Assembly: GCA_003445095.1 (NCBI GenBank)
Contig: DLVS01000094.1
Span: 1 to 9,011, forward strand
Length of the DNA: 9,011 nucleotides
Origin: Verrucomicrobiales bacterium
GTDB lineage: Bacteria; Verrucomicrobiota; Verrucomicrobiia; Limisphaerales; UBA9464
Reading direction: 5' to 3'
Positions 7,046 to 9,011 of the stretch are shown one piece after another. The notes under the pieces are model-generated. The model made no database searches. It worked only from the letters and a program-made list of their open reading frames with translations, and was not told the DNA's origin. How positions within the stretch are numbered: position 1 is the first letter of the stretch; every line of letters starts with the position of its first letter. The position numbers and the translations under genes were made by a program.

Positions 7046-7485
7046 CAGCCGTTCTTTCCTTCGATAACGTCACGGGCAACGAGAGCCAGTCGATCTAACG
7101 TGCTGTCTGGCGGAAGCTCGTCCTGTCTGGGGGTTCCGACCATAGCGCCTAGCTCAAGATTAGGCAGCGAACGCACGACCAGCACATAGTCGGGAACCCG
7201 GTTGAAGGTACATTGAACCGTACCCGGGATGAACTCTCGGAAGTTTCTACACCCGGCCGCGCGGGCCAGCGTAGAATCGTCAGCGTAATGCCGTTTCCCG
7301 GGTTGCTTTTGGGCCTCGAGCAGAGCGATTCGCTCGCCTTCCATCAGAGCAGCCCGAAGGCCGGACCAACCTCCTTCCGCCACGATCACCGATTCAAGCG
7401 GGATAATCCCGCGGCGACTCGGTAAGCTAGGCTGGATGTACAACACGCCCTGCCGGTAATAAATTGAGAGTGTGTGTGGCTTCAT
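7042..7485 (-). CDS. Probable cognate immunity protein of the upstream toxin
   Basis: 147 residues. The ATG at 7485-7483 overlaps the toxin's TGA as ATGA, the usual arrangement for a toxin and its neutraliser, and no clear ribosome binding site precedes it. Seen: an N-terminal strand-rich segment (LSIYYRQGVLYIQPSLPS), a middle part with LARAAGCRNFREFIPGTVQC at about 73-92, and a C-terminal helix ending DVIEGKNGW. This plan, 'IYY..G.l.i.P' then 'AaGc.s...F' then a short sheet and final helix, resembles small CDI-type immunity proteins next to toxins carrying a 'SIK' motif; that likeness is from memory and unverified. No signal peptide or membrane segment, so a cytoplasmic protein that would bind the toxin domain directly. 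Function is inferred mainly from context. Confidence 0.8.
   Translation of the reverse strand: MKPHTLSIYYRQGVLYIQPSLPSRRGIIPLESVIVAEGGWSGLRAALMEGERIALLEAQKQPGKRHYADDSTLARAAGCRNFREFIPGTVQCTFNRVPDYVLVVRSLPNLELGAMVGTPRQDELPPDSTLDRLALVARDVIEGKNGW
7054..7061 (-). promoter_or_regulatory. Ribosome binding site for the 409-residue gene
   Basis: AAGGAAAG on the minus strand lies eight bases before the GTG at 7045, inside the end of the preceding gene. It supports GTG as the true start and translational coupling. Confidence 0.65.
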
Positions 7486-9011
7486 CTAATCGCTTTGAAG
7501 ATAATCCGGACGCCCCGCTGTTGACCATAAGCGATTGCCTCGGCTGCTTCCCGGCGCCACTGCGCCGTCAAAGCTCTTCCTGCCGTTGACTCCAGTGTTC
7601 CTGGGGGGACACCGATCACCAGGATCCTTTCGGTGTTCCGTCCCGCCTGAACCAGCCCCGTGCCGGTTCCCGTCTGGGTGAACCTAGCCAACTCGGAGAC
7701 CTCCGACTTGAGCTGGGCCGCGAATGATCCGGGCTCCGTAAAACTGTGGAGCTGGTGGGTCTTGATACTTCTGATCTCGGTAGCAATGCCCGTGACTGGG
7801 TCGATGCGAGGTGCGCTATCGATGATTTTGGCGTAAGGAAGATCTTCGCCCAGCAGATTATGGCCCACCTCGCCTCGCAGCCCTACGCCGCCGGGGGCGA
7901 CAGTCGCCCCCGGCTGGCCGCGCAGATTCCAGATTCCTCCTTTGGTTTCAGCCACGGCGCGCAGGCGCGCCTCCTCCAACGGGGTGACCGTTCGTTTGGC
8001 CCTGAGGTCTGCTATAATCTGTTCGACATTGTCGGGCGTGAGTTCCGGACCGCGCGTGACCCGAACCCTGGGCACACAAACCGCCGGGGGTGTTGAATGG
8101 CGACACCAACCGGCACCGCTCGGATCCTCGACCCATTTGTGTTTTCCAATTTCCATCTCGCGCGGCGGGCCCTCGCGAATTAGATGGGGATTGTCTTCGA
8201 TGAACTTAACTTCGTTTCCAAGCTGTTCATGAGTCAGTTGGTTGCTCTCGACCTGGCCACTCCGGTCCACGCTTCTCTCTCGCGTCGCTGGAGATTGGCG
8301 CTCGGCAGCCTTCGCGGCGTCATCAGCCTGAGTTGTTCCAGGAGCGCGGGCATGTTCGCCGGCTCCGACCGCCCGGTTCTCGGCGGTATGCAATCCTTGC
8401 CGCTCGGCCCCCTGTGCCAATTTCTTCTCCGCGACATTCGCTACCTCCCGTCCGGCCAGATTCTCGCCTTCGCGGGCCGCGGCTCCCCCGAACTTGCCTA
8501 GTAACCTTTCGGCAAAGCTCATCAGTTTCTCGCCCAGGTTGCCCAGCGCCTTCGACACCGACCTCAGCGCGCCGCTGCCCGCTTCAAGAGCCATTTTTCC
8601 TAGACTCTTGAGCCCGTCGAGCAGCATGCCGCCGAGTTTTTTCAGGAGCTTGAACGCCGCGCCCAACACCTCCATCGGCCAGTTGAGGAACTTCGCGATC
8701 ATCTGCAGCACGCGACCGATCCCTTCCCAAGTGCCCGCGCTAAAATAGTCCAGCAACAATTGGAATCCGATGTTGCCAACAAGCCAGCCGATACCTTCAC
8801 CGAGCTTCGAATCCGCCTCAGCGTCGGACTCAAAGAAGGCCGTCACCTTCTCTGCCATCTCGCCACCGAGTTCGGACATCTTCGCCTGCAGGGCGGCCCA
8901 GGCGTCACCGAGTTTTGTCGCCAGTTCGTCGAAGCTTACCCCGCTGCCACCGCTGAAGTACTCCTCCGCGGCACTCCAGAAGTTGGCAACGACTTGATCG
9001 ACATCCGGCTG
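7482..9011 (-). CDS. Polymorphic toxin, C-terminal part; possible nuclease domain
   Basis: The frame is open to the right edge, so the N-terminus (perhaps with its own DUF4157 domain) lies outside; 509 residues are visible, and an internal ATG at 8879 is unlikely to be the start. Numbered from the first visible residue: about 1-65 acidic helices; about 69-174 glycine-spaced hydrophobic and amphipathic helices (GWLVGNIGFQLLLDYFSAG, LLKKLGGMLLDGLKSLG), a possible translocation segment; about 179-250 an Ala/charged linker; about 260-315 a segment IGKHKWVEDPSGAGWCRHST with C303, H305 and C312; about 378-509 the toxin domain (RGEVGHNLLG, LPYAKIIDS, ATEIRSIKTH). E381, D398 and E412 with the SIK at 415-417 could form a PD-(D/E)xK-like site, as in some CDI/Rhs nuclease toxins. 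That fold is a guess. The overlapping downstream small gene supports a toxin role. Confidence 0.87.
   Translation of the reverse strand, partial: QPDVDQVVANFWSAAEEYFSGGSGVSFDELATKLGDAWAALQAKMSELGGEMAEKVTAFFESDAEADSKLGEGIGWLVGNIGFQLLLDYFSAGTWEGIGRVLQMIAKFLNWPMEVLGAAFKLLKKLGGMLLDGLKSLGKMALEAGSGALRSVSKALGNLGEKLMSFAERLLGKFGGAAAREGENLAGREVANVAEKKLAQGAERQGLHTAENRAVGAGEHARAPGTTQADDAAKAAERQSPATRERSVDRSGQVESNQLTHEQLGNEVKFIEDNPHLIREGPPREMEIGKHKWVEDPSGAGWCRHSTPPAVCVPRVRVTRGPELTPDNVEQIIADLRAKRTVTPLEEARLRAVAETKGGIWNLRGQPGATVAPGGVGLRGEVGHNLLGEDLPYAKIIDSAPRIDPVTGIATEIRSIKTHQLHSFTEPGSFAAQLKSEVSELARFTQTGTGTGLVQAGRNTERILVIGVPPGTLESTAGRALTAQWRREAAEAIAYGQQRGVRIIFKAIR
7890..7914. repeat. Perfect 11-bp inverted repeat with 3-base loop
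   Basis: GCCGGGGGCGA, loop CAG, TCGCCCCCGGC. It lies inside the toxin gene, in codons for the Gly/Pro-rich hinge ATVAPGGVG just before the RGEVGH start of the toxin domain. No T tract follows, so it is not a standard terminator. Confidence 0.75.

Noticed and set aside
1..9011. CRISPR array, tRNA, rRNA, insertion sequence or integrase
   Set aside because: I saw no regularly spaced short repeats, cloverleaf-like sequence, transposase motif or terminal inverted repeats on either strand.

Overview
High-GC bacterial DNA in which every supported gene lies on the minus strand, so the locus reads from high to low coordinates. It looks like a cargo and polymorphic-toxin region. Two genes carry the DUF4157 domain (the 'eCIS core' domain, Pfam PF13699), known from proteins associated with extracellular contractile injection systems (eCIS) and from multidomain toxins. 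No sheath, tube, baseplate or ATPase gene is present, so a link to an eCIS rests on family knowledge only. The organism cannot be named from this window. The GC-rich coding, lack of signal peptides and multi-cassette layout would suit a soil or environmental lineage such as Acidobacteria, Planctomycetes or Myxococcota.

Layout in transcription order. (1) 9011-7482: C-terminal part of a large toxin-like protein whose N-terminus is off the window. It has hydrophobic/amphipathic helices, an Ala-rich linker, a Cys/His segment and a C-terminal domain that may be a nuclease of the CDI/Rhs type. (2) 7485-7042: a 147-residue probable immunity protein, start overlapping the toxin stop as ATGA. (3) 7045-5816: a 409-residue protein with a helical N-terminal part and a Cys-rich, probably zinc-binding C-terminal part resembling DUF1963/YwqG-type proteins, start overlapping the previous stop as GTGA. 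These three look like one translationally coupled toxin-immunity operon. (4) 5815-5579: a decayed fragment about 80% identical in DNA to an internal piece of the last gene. (5) 5459-2412: a 1015-residue DUF4157 protein with a long Pro/Thr linker and an unassigned C-terminal domain. (6) 2164-1: a second DUF4157 protein, running off the left edge after 721 codons.

The two DUF4157 proteins share an N-terminal plan: a short leader, a P-x-FL...IQR motif, a K-L-x(4)-PGD-x(2)-E-x(2)-AD motif and a four-Cys knuckle, then the DUF4157 domain with HExxH. The C-terminal parts are unrelated, as expected for delivered cargo with swappable payloads.

The points most worth a second look are recombination scars. 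The last gene has a second, isolated HELAHVVQ motif fused behind a module whose relic sits 4.4 kb away. The 1015-residue gene has a likely original ATG start followed at codon 6 by an in-frame TAA.
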